A DNA stretch of 64,000 bases from Ignavibacteria bacterium. Its GTDB lineage: Bacteria; Bacteroidota; Ignavibacteria; Ignavibacteriales; Melioribacteraceae. Where the stretch lies: contig VGVY01000001.1 of the NCBI GenBank assembly GCA_016873835.1, positions 92,129 through 156,128 of the forward strand, read 5' to 3'. A program made the translations under genes and the position numbers. Under the pieces are notes generated by a model. That model was not told the DNA's origin and made no database searches. It saw only the letters and a program-made list of their open reading frames with translations. This document shows, piece after piece, positions 56,113 through 64,000 of the stretch. Every line of letters starts with the position of its first letter. Position 1 is the first letter of the stretch.

Positions 56113-57476
56113 GTTTTGTTGATTATACAAAAGAAATACAAGTTGTAGAAGGCAAACAACCTCTTCGGACTATCGATGATATTATTTCCAAACCGTTAGA
56201 GACTAAACCTGATAAAAAATTCTACATTGCAATTTCTGTAACATTGACAATGTTAATGTTCGGTGTAATTGGTTTAGGACTTACTTTCTGGTATGGAATT
56301 GGAATGTGGGGGAATAACAATCCGGTTGGATGGGCTTATGATATTGTAAACTTTGTCTTTTGGGTCGGTATTGGTCACGCTGGTACATTGATATCTGCTA
56401 TTCTTTACTTATTCCGACAAAAATGGCGTACTGGAATTGCACGGTTCGCAGAAGGAATGACAATATTTGCAGTAATGACTGCCGGGCTCTTCCCTCTAAT
56501 TCACGTTGGTCGTCCATGGCTTGATGGCTATTTGTTTCCTTATCCGAACCAGCATTCACTTTGGGTTAATTTTACTTCACCATTACTTTGGGATGTCTTT
56601 GCAGTTTCTACATATTTAACAGTATCACTAATATTTTGGTATGTTGGATTAATTCCTGATTTTGCTTCATTAAGAGAAAGAACTGCAAATAAGTTTAAAA
56701 AAATTACTTACTCAATTTTTAGTTTAGGCTGGAGATTTTCAAACCGTCATTGGCAGCATTATGAAATGGTTTATCTTATACTTGCCGGATTTGCTACTCC
56801 GTTAGTACTTTCCGTTCATACAATTGTAAGCTTCGATTTTGCAGTTTCAATATTGCCCGGTTGGCATACAACAATTTTCCCTCCGTATTTTGTTGCCGGC
56901 GCGGTATTTTCAGGATTTGCAATGGTACAAAACGTTTTGATTTTTGTGAGAAGGATATTCAATTACGAACACATTATTACTTTGAATACACTTGAGAAAA
57001 TGAATAAGATTATGCTTGTTACTGGATCGATGGTTGGGTATGCATATGCAATGGAATTTTTTATTGCCTGGTACAGCGGAGTGCAAGCAGAACAATTTAC
57101 TTTTTTTAATCGTGCTTTAGGTCCCTATGCTTGGGCGTATTGGATAATGGTGACATGTAATGTTGTTTCTCCTCAGCTTTTCTGGTTCAAAAAAATTAGA
57201 AGATCAATTCCGATTATGTTTGTTGTAGCTGTATTTGTAAATGTTGGAATGTGGTTCGAAAGATTTGTAATTGTAGTTACATCATTGTCAAGAGATTATT
57301 TACCGTCAAGCTGGGCATATTATACTCCAACTCTTGTTGATGCAATGATATTAATAGGAAGTTTTGGATTCTTCTTCACTTGGATTTTGTTATTTACTAA
57401 GGCATTACCAGTAGTTTCAATTGCAGAAGTAAAAGCTGTTGTTGATGGTGCGCAACCATCTCATAAGGATCATTAA
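56109..57476 (+). CDS. actC: Alternative complex III subunit ActC (NrfD-like)
   Basis: Polytopic quinol-binding subunit of the NrfD/PsrC family, with about ten predicted transmembrane helices. Typical segments are [40 protein letters not shown] and [20 protein letters not shown]. It forms the proton/quinol pathway below ActB. It starts at a TTG overlapping the actB stop by four bases, after a very strong ribosome binding site CGGAGGATAAC (56096-56106). At 455 residues it matches known ActC. The acidic N-terminal 40 residues are cytoplasmic in this family. Confidence 0.95.
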   Translation: MSFVDYTKEIQVVEGKQPLRTIDDIISKPLETKPDKKFYIAISVTLTMLMFGVIGLGLTFWYGIGMWGNNNPVGWAYDIVNFVFWVGIGHAGTLISAILYLFRQKWRTGIARFAEGMTIFAVMTAGLFPLIHVGRPWLDGYLFPYPNQHSLWVNFTSPLLWDVFAVSTYLTVSLIFWYVGLIPDFASLRERTANKFKKITYSIFSLGWRFSNRHWQHYEMVYLILAGFATPLVLSVHTIVSFDFAVSILPGWHTTIFPPYFVAGAVFSGFAMVQNVLIFVRRIFNYEHIITLNTLEKMNKIMLVTGSMVGYAYAMEFFIAWYSGVQAEQFTFFNRALGPYAWAYWIMVTCNVVSPQLFWFKKIRRSIPIMFVVAVFVNVGMWFERFVIVVTSLSRDYLPSSWAYYTPTLVDAMILIGSFGFFFTWILLFTKALPVVSIAEVKAVVDGAQPSHKDH

Positions 57477-57478
57477 GT

Positions 57479-58618
57479 ATGAGCGAAAAGATTTTATATA
57501 GTTATACTGGAATATTTAATTCGCCTGATGAAATTATTCATGCAGCTGAAAAAGCGGTAGAAAAAGGCTATAAAAAATATGATGTTCATACACCTTATCC
57601 GCTGCACGGTATGAATTCAGTGATGAATTTGCCGCCATCAAAATTGGGCTACATTGCTTTAATAGTTGGATTATCTGGAGCTCTTGCTGCATTATTAACT
57701 ATGTTTTGGATCTCTGCTATTGATTATCCTATTGTAATTGGCGGTAAACCTCTATTTTCATTCCCAGCTTATGTTCCTATCATGTTTGAAGTTACTGTGC
57801 TTTCTGCATCAATTGCTACTGTTTTGGCAATGTTATTTTTCTTTTTCAAATTGCCCAACAATGCTCATCCATTAAATGGAACTGAGTACATGCAGAAAGT
57901 AGCATCGGACAAGTATGGCATTAGTATTCAATGCGATGAAAAATTATTTGAAGAAAAATCTGTAATTGAATTTTTAAAATCTGTTCATGCAAAAGATATA
58001 ACGCCAATTTATTATGACAATGAAGAAATAAATTATAAGCACAAAATCTTTGAACCAAAATTTATTTTATTTCTCGTTATTGCTGGTTTAATCTCGTCTA
58101 GTGTAACTTATTTCACACTTAACAAATTAATGTTTATGCCGCCATTCACTTGGATGATGGATCAAAGCAGATTAGATGTGCAATCCTCATCAGTTATTTT
58201 TAGTGACGGATATGGTATGCGTAATCCAGTTGAGGGTTCAATCGCTCGTGGTTCTTTGCCATATCAGTTCCAAGGTCAACCCGAATTAGCTGGAGAAAAA
58301 CTAATTAATCCATTGCCTTCAACTAAAAATGTGTTAGAGTTAGGGCTTAAAAAATTTGATATATATTGCAGTCCTTGTCATGGTTTTTATGGAGAAGGAA
58401 ATAGCAGACTGCAAGGACATTTTCCAAATCCGCCATCACTACACTCTGATAAAGTAAGAAATTGGCCGGATGGTAGAATTTTTCATGTAATTACAGATGG
58501 ACAAAACATAATGTCATCTCATGCTTCACAATTAAATGTTGATGAGAGGTGGGCAGTAGTAAATTATGTAAGAGTGTTACAAAGGGCTTTCAATGCAAAG
58601 GAGTCTGATTTACAATGA
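57479..58618 (+). CDS. Fused ActD-ActE of alternative complex III
   Basis: One 379-residue ORF that joins two subunits. The first 215 residues are ActD (DUF3341): ILYSYTGIFNSPDEIIHAAE, DVHTPYPLHGMNSVMNLPPS, two transmembrane helices (about residues 60-80 and 95-120) and a third near 195-215. The remainder is a monoheme cytochrome c like ActE, with GSLPYQF near its start, the heme site CSPCH at 297-301, and SHASQLNVDERWAVVNYVRV at the end. A methionine in NIMSSHASQL is a likely sixth ligand. The stop overlaps the actF ATG by four bases. The reading frame is open across the join, so this is not a frameshift artefact of two ORFs. Confidence 0.9.
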   Translation: MSEKILYSYTGIFNSPDEIIHAAEKAVEKGYKKYDVHTPYPLHGMNSVMNLPPSKLGYIALIVGLSGALAALLTMFWISAIDYPIVIGGKPLFSFPAYVPIMFEVTVLSASIATVLAMLFFFFKLPNNAHPLNGTEYMQKVASDKYGISIQCDEKLFEEKSVIEFLKSVHAKDITPIYYDNEEINYKHKIFEPKFILFLVIAGLISSSVTYFTLNKLMFMPPFTWMMDQSRLDVQSSSVIFSDGYGMRNPVEGSIARGSLPYQFQGQPELAGEKLINPLPSTKNVLELGLKKFDIYCSPCHGFYGEGNSRLQGHFPNPPSLHSDKVRNWPDGRIFHVITDGQNIMSSHASQLNVDERWAVVNYVRVLQRAFNAKESDLQ

Positions 58619-59802
58619 GTTCACTTTATCAGATAGAGTACGAACGTAAAGAATTACCTAAAAAGTATTTTCAAATTGGACTATTATTTCTATGTCTTGG
58701 AATAATTGGAATAGCAGCTGGATATTTTTTTGATTCGCACCGAACTGCATTTAATAATATCATTCTATTAACGTTTTTCATTAGTATATCTGTGGCATCT
58801 CTTTTCTTAGTTGCTATTGAATATGTAGCTGGTGCAGTATGGAGTACACCTTTCAGAAGAATTTCAGAATTTTATTCGGGGTTTGTTTTATTTTTACCAG
58901 TATTATTAATTCCTCTCCTTTTTAATCTTGGGAATGTTTTTCATTGGATGCATCCGGAAGTAGTTGAAGCAGATAAAATATTGAAAGGCAAAGCACCTTA
59001 TTTGAATGTAGATTTTTTTATGATTCGCGTAAGTGCTTTCATATTACTATGGTTTGTATTTTATTTCTTCATTTACAAAAATTCAAAAAAACAAGACGTA
59101 ACTCATGACCAATATTTAACAACCAAGAATATCAGGTTATCAGCAGTCTTTATTCCAATTTTTGCAATTACAATTTCCTTTACTTCCTTCGATTGGTTAA
59201 TGAGTCTTGAACCTCATTGGTTCTCTACTATTTTCGGGGTATATTATTTTTCAGGATCAATTTTAGCAGCTCTCGCTATTGTAACTTTTACAGCGGTTTG
59301 GTTAAATGAAAATGGTTATTTAGTAAATGGACTTAAAAAAGATCATTACTATAGCTTAGGTGCATTAATGTTTGCATTCACAAATTTTTGGGCTTACATC
59401 GCGTTCAGTCAGTTCTTACTTATTTGGTATGCTAACCTTCCTGAAGAAACTTTTTGGTTTCTCGATAGATGGGAAGGTAACTGGATTTTTATAACAATCG
59501 GACTAATGTTTATAAGATTTATTATTCCATATTTTGGATTACTTTCGCAACCTTCTAAAATGGATCCTAAAAGACTGAAGGTAATATCATTGTGGATTCT
59601 TATCGCACATTTTTATGATTTGTATTGGCTCGCAATGCCAAATCTGAATAAAAAAGAATTTCTTTTTAGCTGGATTGAAATTTCCTTTATACTTGTCACT
59701 ATAGGATTATTGATTGTTGGATTTTTCAAGCTGTCTGGCAAAAATAATCTTGTTGCAATTGGAGATCCAAAACTTAAAAGAGGGATTGATTTTAGATTAT
59801 AA
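58615..59802 (+). CDS. actF: Alternative complex III subunit ActF (NrfD-like)
   Basis: Second NrfD-like membrane subunit, the pseudo-twin of ActC. It is polytopic, with about ten predicted helices, and contains IEYVAGAVWSTPFRRISEFY, FNLGNVFHWMHPEVVEADKI, FTSFDWLMSLEPHWFSTIFG and FLDRWEGNWIFITIGLMFIR as in this subunit of Bacteroidota. It starts at ATG overlapping the previous stop (ATGA). At 395 residues it is the usual size. It completes the alternative complex III core genes A to F. Confidence 0.94.
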   Translation: MSSLYQIEYERKELPKKYFQIGLLFLCLGIIGIAAGYFFDSHRTAFNNIILLTFFISISVASLFLVAIEYVAGAVWSTPFRRISEFYSGFVLFLPVLLIPLLFNLGNVFHWMHPEVVEADKILKGKAPYLNVDFFMIRVSAFILLWFVFYFFIYKNSKKQDVTHDQYLTTKNIRLSAVFIPIFAITISFTSFDWLMSLEPHWFSTIFGVYYFSGSILAALAIVTFTAVWLNENGYLVNGLKKDHYYSLGALMFAFTNFWAYIAFSQFLLIWYANLPEETFWFLDRWEGNWIFITIGLMFIRFIIPYFGLLSQPSKMDPKRLKVISLWILIAHFYDLYWLAMPNLNKKEFLFSWIEISFILVTIGLLIVGFFKLSGKNNLVAIGDPKLKRGIDFRL

Positions 59803-59810
59803 ATTAAATT

Positions 59811-60743
59811 ATGGAACCGTACAAAAAAATTGAAGATGAAATTAAATTTCTTGATTTGCTAAAATCACCAATACGATTATTTGGCTGGGTATTTATTTAT
59901 TTATTGATCATTGTGACAGCATTAGGAATTTATTTCGCAGAAAATTTAACTACTATTTCTTTTAATGAGCAGATAGTTAGCATACCTGATTTTTCAAATG
60001 TAAAAATGGAACTCTTCGAAAAAAAGGGAGAAGTAATTCCCGCTGTCAATTTATCGTTGATAAAAAATCCAACAAAAGAAATGATTGAAAAAGGGAAGTC
60101 GCTGTATGAAATAAATTGTAAATCATGCCATGGAGATAAAGGACTTGGCGATGGGCCAGCTGGGCAATTACTAAATCCTAAGGCAAGAAATTTTACTCAA
60201 ATAGATGGATGGACTAACGGTAGAACCTTTGACCAAGTATATAAAACACTTCAGGAAGGAATAATCTCTCGCGGTATGAGTGCATATGAGTATATTTCTC
60301 CGTCAGATAGGTTTGATATTATACTTTATATTTGGACTTTGAGTGAAATGCCATTAATCACTACCGAACAATTAACAATGCTTGATCAAAAATATAATTT
60401 ATCCAAGGGCACACTGCTACCTAATCAAATTTCTACTGATAAAGCAATGAAATTAATTGACGGTGAAGAAACCACTAAATTGGCAAAACTTGATACAATT
60501 ACTGAGAAGTTAAACCAGTTCAATGCTTCTCTCGGAGCAAGACTGCTTAACAAAAATTTAACGGATACAAAAAAACTTTCTCTTTTCATTATAACAAATA
60601 ATATTACCTATGAAAGAATAGTGGAAATTATTAAAACTGATCCTGGGAGTATAGGGTTTAAACAGTCAGTTTTAAGACTAGAAAGTGCTGATCTGCGTCA
60701 AATGGTCGATTTTATAAAAAAACTTAGTATTGTAAACAATTGA
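59811..60743 (+). CDS. Membrane-anchored monoheme cytochrome c with long C-terminal extension
   Basis: It has one N-terminal transmembrane helix (about residues 25-44) and a class I cytochrome c domain with CKSCH at 103-107, GDGPAGQLLNPKARNF and GIISRGMSAYEYISPSDRFD (likely methionine ligand). The cytochrome domain ends near residue 180. A further 130 residues without heme or cysteine motifs follow (ISTDKAMKLIDGEETTKLAK, ADLRQMVDFIKKLS), which I do not recognise. Its place between actF and the oxidase genes suggests it carries electrons between the two complexes. It lies eight bases after actF. Confidence 0.85.
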   Translation: MEPYKKIEDEIKFLDLLKSPIRLFGWVFIYLLIIVTALGIYFAENLTTISFNEQIVSIPDFSNVKMELFEKKGEVIPAVNLSLIKNPTKEMIEKGKSLYEINCKSCHGDKGLGDGPAGQLLNPKARNFTQIDGWTNGRTFDQVYKTLQEGIISRGMSAYEYISPSDRFDIILYIWTLSEMPLITTEQLTMLDQKYNLSKGTLLPNQISTDKAMKLIDGEETTKLAKLDTITEKLNQFNASLGARLLNKNLTDTKKLSLFIITNNITYERIVEIIKTDPGSIGFKQSVLRLESADLRQMVDFIKKLSIVNN

Positions 60744-60752
60744 TTTAATAGA

Positions 60753-61535
60753 ATGAGTAAAAAACATCTAACTTATTTACTTATAATACTTTTACTTTCT
60801 TACTTCACTAATGTTTTCGCTCAAAAATTAATTGAAGTGGGAATTGATGAAAAATTAGGCAATTTCTTACCATTGGAATCAACTTTTAAATCTTCAGATA
60901 ATGTTCAAATTCAATTACAAGATATTGTGAATAAGCCCGTGCTCCTTGCTTTAGTCTATTATGAATGTCCTGGTATATGCAGCCCGATGCTGAATGAATT
61001 AACGTGGACTATTGATAAAATACAATTAGAACCAGGGGAAGACTTTAAGATTATTACGATCAGTTTTGATCCTAAAGAAGGACCGGAAACAGCTGCCAAA
61101 TGGAAGCAGAATTATCTATCAACATTAAAGCGAAAAATTGACAAAGATGATTGGTATTTCTTAACTGGGGATTCTGTGAATATCAGAAAAGTAACTGATG
61201 CAATTGGATTTTATTATAAAAAAAGCTCCGATGATCAGTACATTCATGCTGGAAGCATAATTGCTATTTCCCCTGATGGGAAAATTTCTCGCTATTTGTT
61301 CGGTACATCCTTCAATCCATTTGATGTTAAGATGGCATTGTTCGATGCTAAAGCTGGTAAATCAAGCCCTACGATTTCAAAAGTTCTGCAATTTTGTTTC
61401 AGTTATGATCCTGAAGGAAGGCAGTATACTCTGAACATTACTCGGATCGTTGGTTCAATAATGCTGCTTGGAGTTGGAATTTTCTTTGCTGTTGTTATGT
61501 TAAAGAAAAAGAAATCTAATGTTGAAAAGGAGTAA
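60753..61535 (+). CDS. SCO1/SenC-family copper chaperone
   Basis: Thioredoxin-fold protein that delivers copper to the CuA site of cytochrome oxidase subunit II or keeps its cysteines reduced. The copper ligands are the CxxxC pair C72/C76 in YECPGICSPM and H165 in YIHAGSIIAI. A signal peptide (TYLLIILLLSYFTNVFAQ) precedes the domain, and a C-terminal transmembrane helix (GSIMLLGVGIFFAVVML) anchors it, which is an unusual double arrangement. A CuA subunit II gene should therefore exist, but it is not in the window. Confidence 0.92.
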   Translation: MSKKHLTYLLIILLLSYFTNVFAQKLIEVGIDEKLGNFLPLESTFKSSDNVQIQLQDIVNKPVLLALVYYECPGICSPMLNELTWTIDKIQLEPGEDFKIITISFDPKEGPETAAKWKQNYLSTLKRKIDKDDWYFLTGDSVNIRKVTDAIGFYYKKSSDDQYIHAGSIIAISPDGKISRYLFGTSFNPFDVKMALFDAKAGKSSPTISKVLQFCFSYDPEGRQYTLNITRIVGSIMLLGVGIFFAVVMLKKKKSNVEKE

Positions 61536-61541
61536 AATTTA

Positions 61542-63182
61542 ATGTCTGATAATTCTTCAACTGTAAGCACAAAATCATTTTATCAGCAGAGTACAAATAA
61601 ATATTCAGGTATTCTTTCATGGTTATTAACTGTTGATCATAAAAGAATTGGTTTAATGTATTTAGTAACTATCGGATTTTTCTTTCTAGTAGGAGTCACC
61701 TTTGGCGTGCTTATTAGATTAGAATTAATTTCTCCCGGCCCTACGTTAATGGATGCTCAAACCTACAATTCTTTTTTTACGCTTCACGGCGTAATAATGA
61801 TCTTTCTTTTTATTATCCCTGGTTTGCCGGCAATTTTTGGTAATTTCTTTCTTCCACTGCAAATTGGAGCTCGCGACGTAGCATTTCCAAGACTAAATTT
61901 GTTATCATATTATTTATATGTAACTGGTGCAATATTAGCATTACTTGCAGTACTATTACCGGGCGGAGCAATTGATACTGGCTGGACTTTTTATATTCCT
62001 TACAGCGTTAGAAGCTCAACAAATATTTCTTTACCATTATTAGCAGCATTTGTTTTAGGTTTTTCATCGATATTAACCGGATTGAATTTTATTACTACTG
62101 TACATCGTTTACGTGCACCAGGAATGACATTCTTCAAAATGCCGTTATTTGTTTGGTCAACTTATGCAACAGCATGGATTCAGATAATCGCTACCCCGAT
62201 TGTTGGGATTACAATTTTACTCGTAATTATTGAAAGGTTTTTTGGAGTTGGAATTTTTGATCCAGCACTTGGCGGTGATCCAATTTTGTTTCAACATTTA
62301 TTTTGGATTTATTCTCACCCAGCAGTTTATATCATGATTCTCCCGGCAATGGGTGTAGTCTCAGAAATAATTCCGACTTTTGCCAGAAGAACAATTTTTG
62401 GTTATAAAGCCATCGCAATGTCCAGCCTTGCAATAGCATTTGTAGGATATTTAGTTTGGGCGCATCATATGTTTACTAGCGGAATGAGTGATGAAGCTCG
62501 ATGGATTTTTTCTCTACTTACTTTTTTAGTCGCACTTCCAAGCGGTGTTAAAATATTTAATTGGATTGCTACAATGTATAAAGGGTCTATAGATCCAAAG
62601 GCACCGTTCCTTTGGGTTATGAATTTTATTTTCCTCTTTTCAATTGGAGGCTTAACTGGATTGGTTTTAGGTTCGTTAGCTACTGATATTCATGTTCATG
62701 ATACTTACTTTGTTGTTGCTCATTTTCACTTTGTGATGTTTGGAGGAACTGGTACGATATTTTTCGCGGCACTTCATTATTGGTTCCCTAAAATGTTTGG
62801 AAGAATGTATAATGCTAAACTTGCTAATGTGTCGATTGTTTTTTTCTTTGTCGGATTTATGATGCTCTATTTTCCGAAGTTTATAATGGGTTATATGGGA
62901 ATGCCGAGAAGATATTACGACTATCTGCCGCAATTTGAACCTCTACAGCAAATTTCAACTGTCGGTTCCTGGATTTTAGCTTCAACTATACTTTTCATTT
63001 TTAGTTATTTGATTTACGCATTATTTAAAGGACCAAAAGCAAGTTCAAATCCTTGGGGAGGCGTGACTCTCGAATGGCATATTTCATCACCGCCGACATT
63101 AGAAAATTTTCATGAAATTCCTACAATTACACATGAACCATATGATTTCAGCCAACTAAAGGAGATGCAACATGACGCATAG
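61542..63182 (+). CDS. ctaD: Cytochrome c oxidase subunit I (A2-type)
   Basis: Catalytic heme-copper subunit reducing oxygen to water. Ligands: H82 (heme a, LHGVIMIF), H259 (CuB) with crosslinked Y263 in YSHPAVY, H308/H309 (CuB, WAHHMF), H394 (heme a3) and H396 (heme a) in VVAHFHFV. The usual glutamate in HPEVY is alanine (A261), and Y257-S258 precede the histidine. That YS motif defines the A2 subtype, as in the Rhodothermus marinus caa3 oxidase. Twelve or more transmembrane helices are expected in 546 residues. Its stop overlaps the subunit III start by 11 bases. Confidence 0.96.
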   Translation: MSDNSSTVSTKSFYQQSTNKYSGILSWLLTVDHKRIGLMYLVTIGFFFLVGVTFGVLIRLELISPGPTLMDAQTYNSFFTLHGVIMIFLFIIPGLPAIFGNFFLPLQIGARDVAFPRLNLLSYYLYVTGAILALLAVLLPGGAIDTGWTFYIPYSVRSSTNISLPLLAAFVLGFSSILTGLNFITTVHRLRAPGMTFFKMPLFVWSTYATAWIQIIATPIVGITILLVIIERFFGVGIFDPALGGDPILFQHLFWIYSHPAVYIMILPAMGVVSEIIPTFARRTIFGYKAIAMSSLAIAFVGYLVWAHHMFTSGMSDEARWIFSLLTFLVALPSGVKIFNWIATMYKGSIDPKAPFLWVMNFIFLFSIGGLTGLVLGSLATDIHVHDTYFVVAHFHFVMFGGTGTIFFAALHYWFPKMFGRMYNAKLANVSIVFFFVGFMMLYFPKFIMGYMGMPRRYYDYLPQFEPLQQISTVGSWILASTILFIFSYLIYALFKGPKASSNPWGGVTLEWHISSPPTLENFHEIPTITHEPYDFSQLKEMQHDA

Positions 63183-63792
63183 TGAAAATGCAGTTTATCA
63201 TGTTCATCGTGATGATGTTGGTGCAAAAATGGGGATGTGGCTTTTCCTATTTACAGAGGTACTTTTATTTGGTGGAATGTTTCTAATTTATGCTGTTTAT
63301 AGATACCAATTTCCAGATCAATTCAGAGTTGCAGCTATGGAATTAAATACTGGGATTGGTACTTTGAATACTGTCATTCTCCTTACTAGCAGCTTAACTG
63401 TTGCATTATCAATTGCAGCAATGCAAAAGAAGAATAAATTTTTATCTATTCTGTTGTTGTCAATTACAATTCTATTTGCGCTTATGTTTATGGTTAATAA
63501 ATATTTTGAGTGGTCGGCAAAATTTTCACATGGAATATACCCTGGTTCAGAAGAATTATTAAATCGACCCGACGGTCAAATTCTTTTCTATGGATTATAT
63601 TATGTAATGACTGGTTTGCATGGACTGCATGTTATTATAGGCGTTATAATTTTAATATTCATGCTAGTCTTTATTATTCGAAATAAAATAACATTTAACA
63701 ATTATGTAAAATTAGAGAACTCTGGACTTTATTGGCATTTAGTGGACTTGATTTGGATTTTCTTATTCCCATTGTTCTATTTAATTCAATGA
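63172..63792 (+). CDS. ctaE: Cytochrome c oxidase subunit III
   Basis: Polytopic accessory subunit with about five transmembrane helices. It has the family features KMGMWLFLFTEVLLFGGMFL, TLNTVILLTSSLTVALSIAA, YVMTGLHGLHVIIGVIIL and the C-terminal SGLYWHLVDLIWIFLFPLFY. At 206 residues it is the short, caa3-type form. It overlaps subunit I by 11 bases in another frame, which implies translational coupling. Subunit IV follows six bases after its stop. Confidence 0.94.
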   Translation: MTHSENAVYHVHRDDVGAKMGMWLFLFTEVLLFGGMFLIYAVYRYQFPDQFRVAAMELNTGIGTLNTVILLTSSLTVALSIAAMQKKNKFLSILLLSITILFALMFMVNKYFEWSAKFSHGIYPGSEELLNRPDGQILFYGLYYVMTGLHGLHVIIGVIILIFMLVFIIRNKITFNNYVKLENSGLYWHLVDLIWIFLFPLFYLIQ

Positions 63793-63798
63793 GGATTT

Positions 63799-64000
63799 AT
63801 GGACGAAAATAAAAAGCATCAACATCATCCAAGTTATGGTACCTTTATATTAGTGTGGATTGCCTTATTAGCTTTTACTTCAATTACTGTTACTATTGCC
63901 GGTGTTAATCTCGGAGGCTACACTTTATTTGTAGCACTCTTAATTGCAGCAATAAAGTCTTCATTAGTTATAAATATTTTTATGCATATAAAATTTGATG
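63799..64000 (+). CDS. Cytochrome c oxidase subunit IV, 5' part (cut by window edge)
   Basis: From the ATG at 63799 (ribosome binding site TGAGGA at 63790-63795) 67 codons are open to the end of the window. The protein starts with a histidine-rich stretch (NKKHQHHPSYGTF) and then has two hydrophobic segments (ILVWIALLAFTSITVTIAGV and TLFVALLIAAIKSSLVINIF). The ending NIFMHIKF matches the prokaryotic subunit IV family, where KxxxVxxxFMHL is conserved. It continues the oxidase operon beyond the window. Confidence 0.85.
   Translation, partial: MDENKKHQHHPSYGTFILVWIALLAFTSITVTIAGVNLGGYTLFVALLIAAIKSSLVINIFMHIKFD

Overview
The window is a gene-dense, AT-rich (by eye about one third G+C, not computed) chromosomal segment of a Gram-negative bacterium, most likely from the Bacteroidota/Chlorobi/Ignavibacteria radiation. 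The family mix points there: an alternative complex III (Act) operon joined to an A2-type cytochrome oxidase, a eukaryote-like citrate synthase, a DUF2851 protein, a glgA-linked DUF4270-like lipoprotein, and an outer-membrane protein with a SLYSRHGLGDLYF-type N-terminus. LpxH, GmhB, several lipoproteins and a beta-barrel protein show an outer membrane with LPS. Clear Shine-Dalgarno sequences before several genes and a high share of TTG starts fit Ignavibacteria better than classical Bacteroidetes. The assignment is inference. I see no insertion sequences, prophage, CRISPR array, rRNA or integrases, and no gene-free stretch over 300 bases.

Layout. 1-2.7 kb (minus): the 5' part of uvrC (cut by the window edge) and glgC. 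2.8-7.5 kb: membrane-anchored M1 peptidase, LpxH and PBP1A, then tRNA-Leu(CAG). 7.7-10.6 kb: overlapping hpnC-hpnD-hpnE (squalene from farnesyl diphosphate). 10.7-16.3 kb: citrate synthase, a lytic transglycosylase, CTP synthase and an exported TPR protein. 16.4-24.7 kb: purN-purH, then the rod-shape operon mreB-mreC-mreD-mrdA-rodA, then pyrF. 24.8-28.6 kb: DUF2851 gene facing bfn-etfA-etfB (minus). 28.7-38.9 kb: clpS, a YchF-like GTPase, pepD, acyl-CoA ligase, coaE, proline dehydrogenase, tsaD, mltG and an Ig-like lipoprotein. 38.9-43.1 kb (minus): hutI-ftcD-fchA, the lower part of histidine degradation feeding one-carbon folate, plus a NamZ-type muramidase. 43.2-52.1 kb: glgA, gmhB, an envelope trio (DUF4270-like lipoprotein, beta-barrel protein, TPR protein), glyA, tatC and a polyprenyl diphosphate synthase.

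52.3-64 kb is the most distinctive region: actA, an unannotated-looking 56-codon membrane ORF, actB, actC, a fused actD-actE, actF, a membrane-anchored monoheme cytochrome c with an unusual C-terminal extension, SCO1/SenC, and oxidase subunits I, III and IV (IV cut by the window edge). Together these would carry electrons from menaquinol through alternative complex III to cytochrome c and on to an A2-type terminal oxidase. Oxidase subunit II is not in the window. The best leads for new biology are here: an ActB whose molybdopterin-like half keeps a complete iron-sulfur cysteine motif, the ActD-ActE fusion, the small ORF between actA and actB, and the extra cytochrome.

Peptidoglycan is a second theme: PBP1A, PBP2, RodA, MreBCD, MltG, an MltD-like transglycosylase and NamZ are scattered over the segment, so the cell is probably rod-shaped with an actively remodelled wall.
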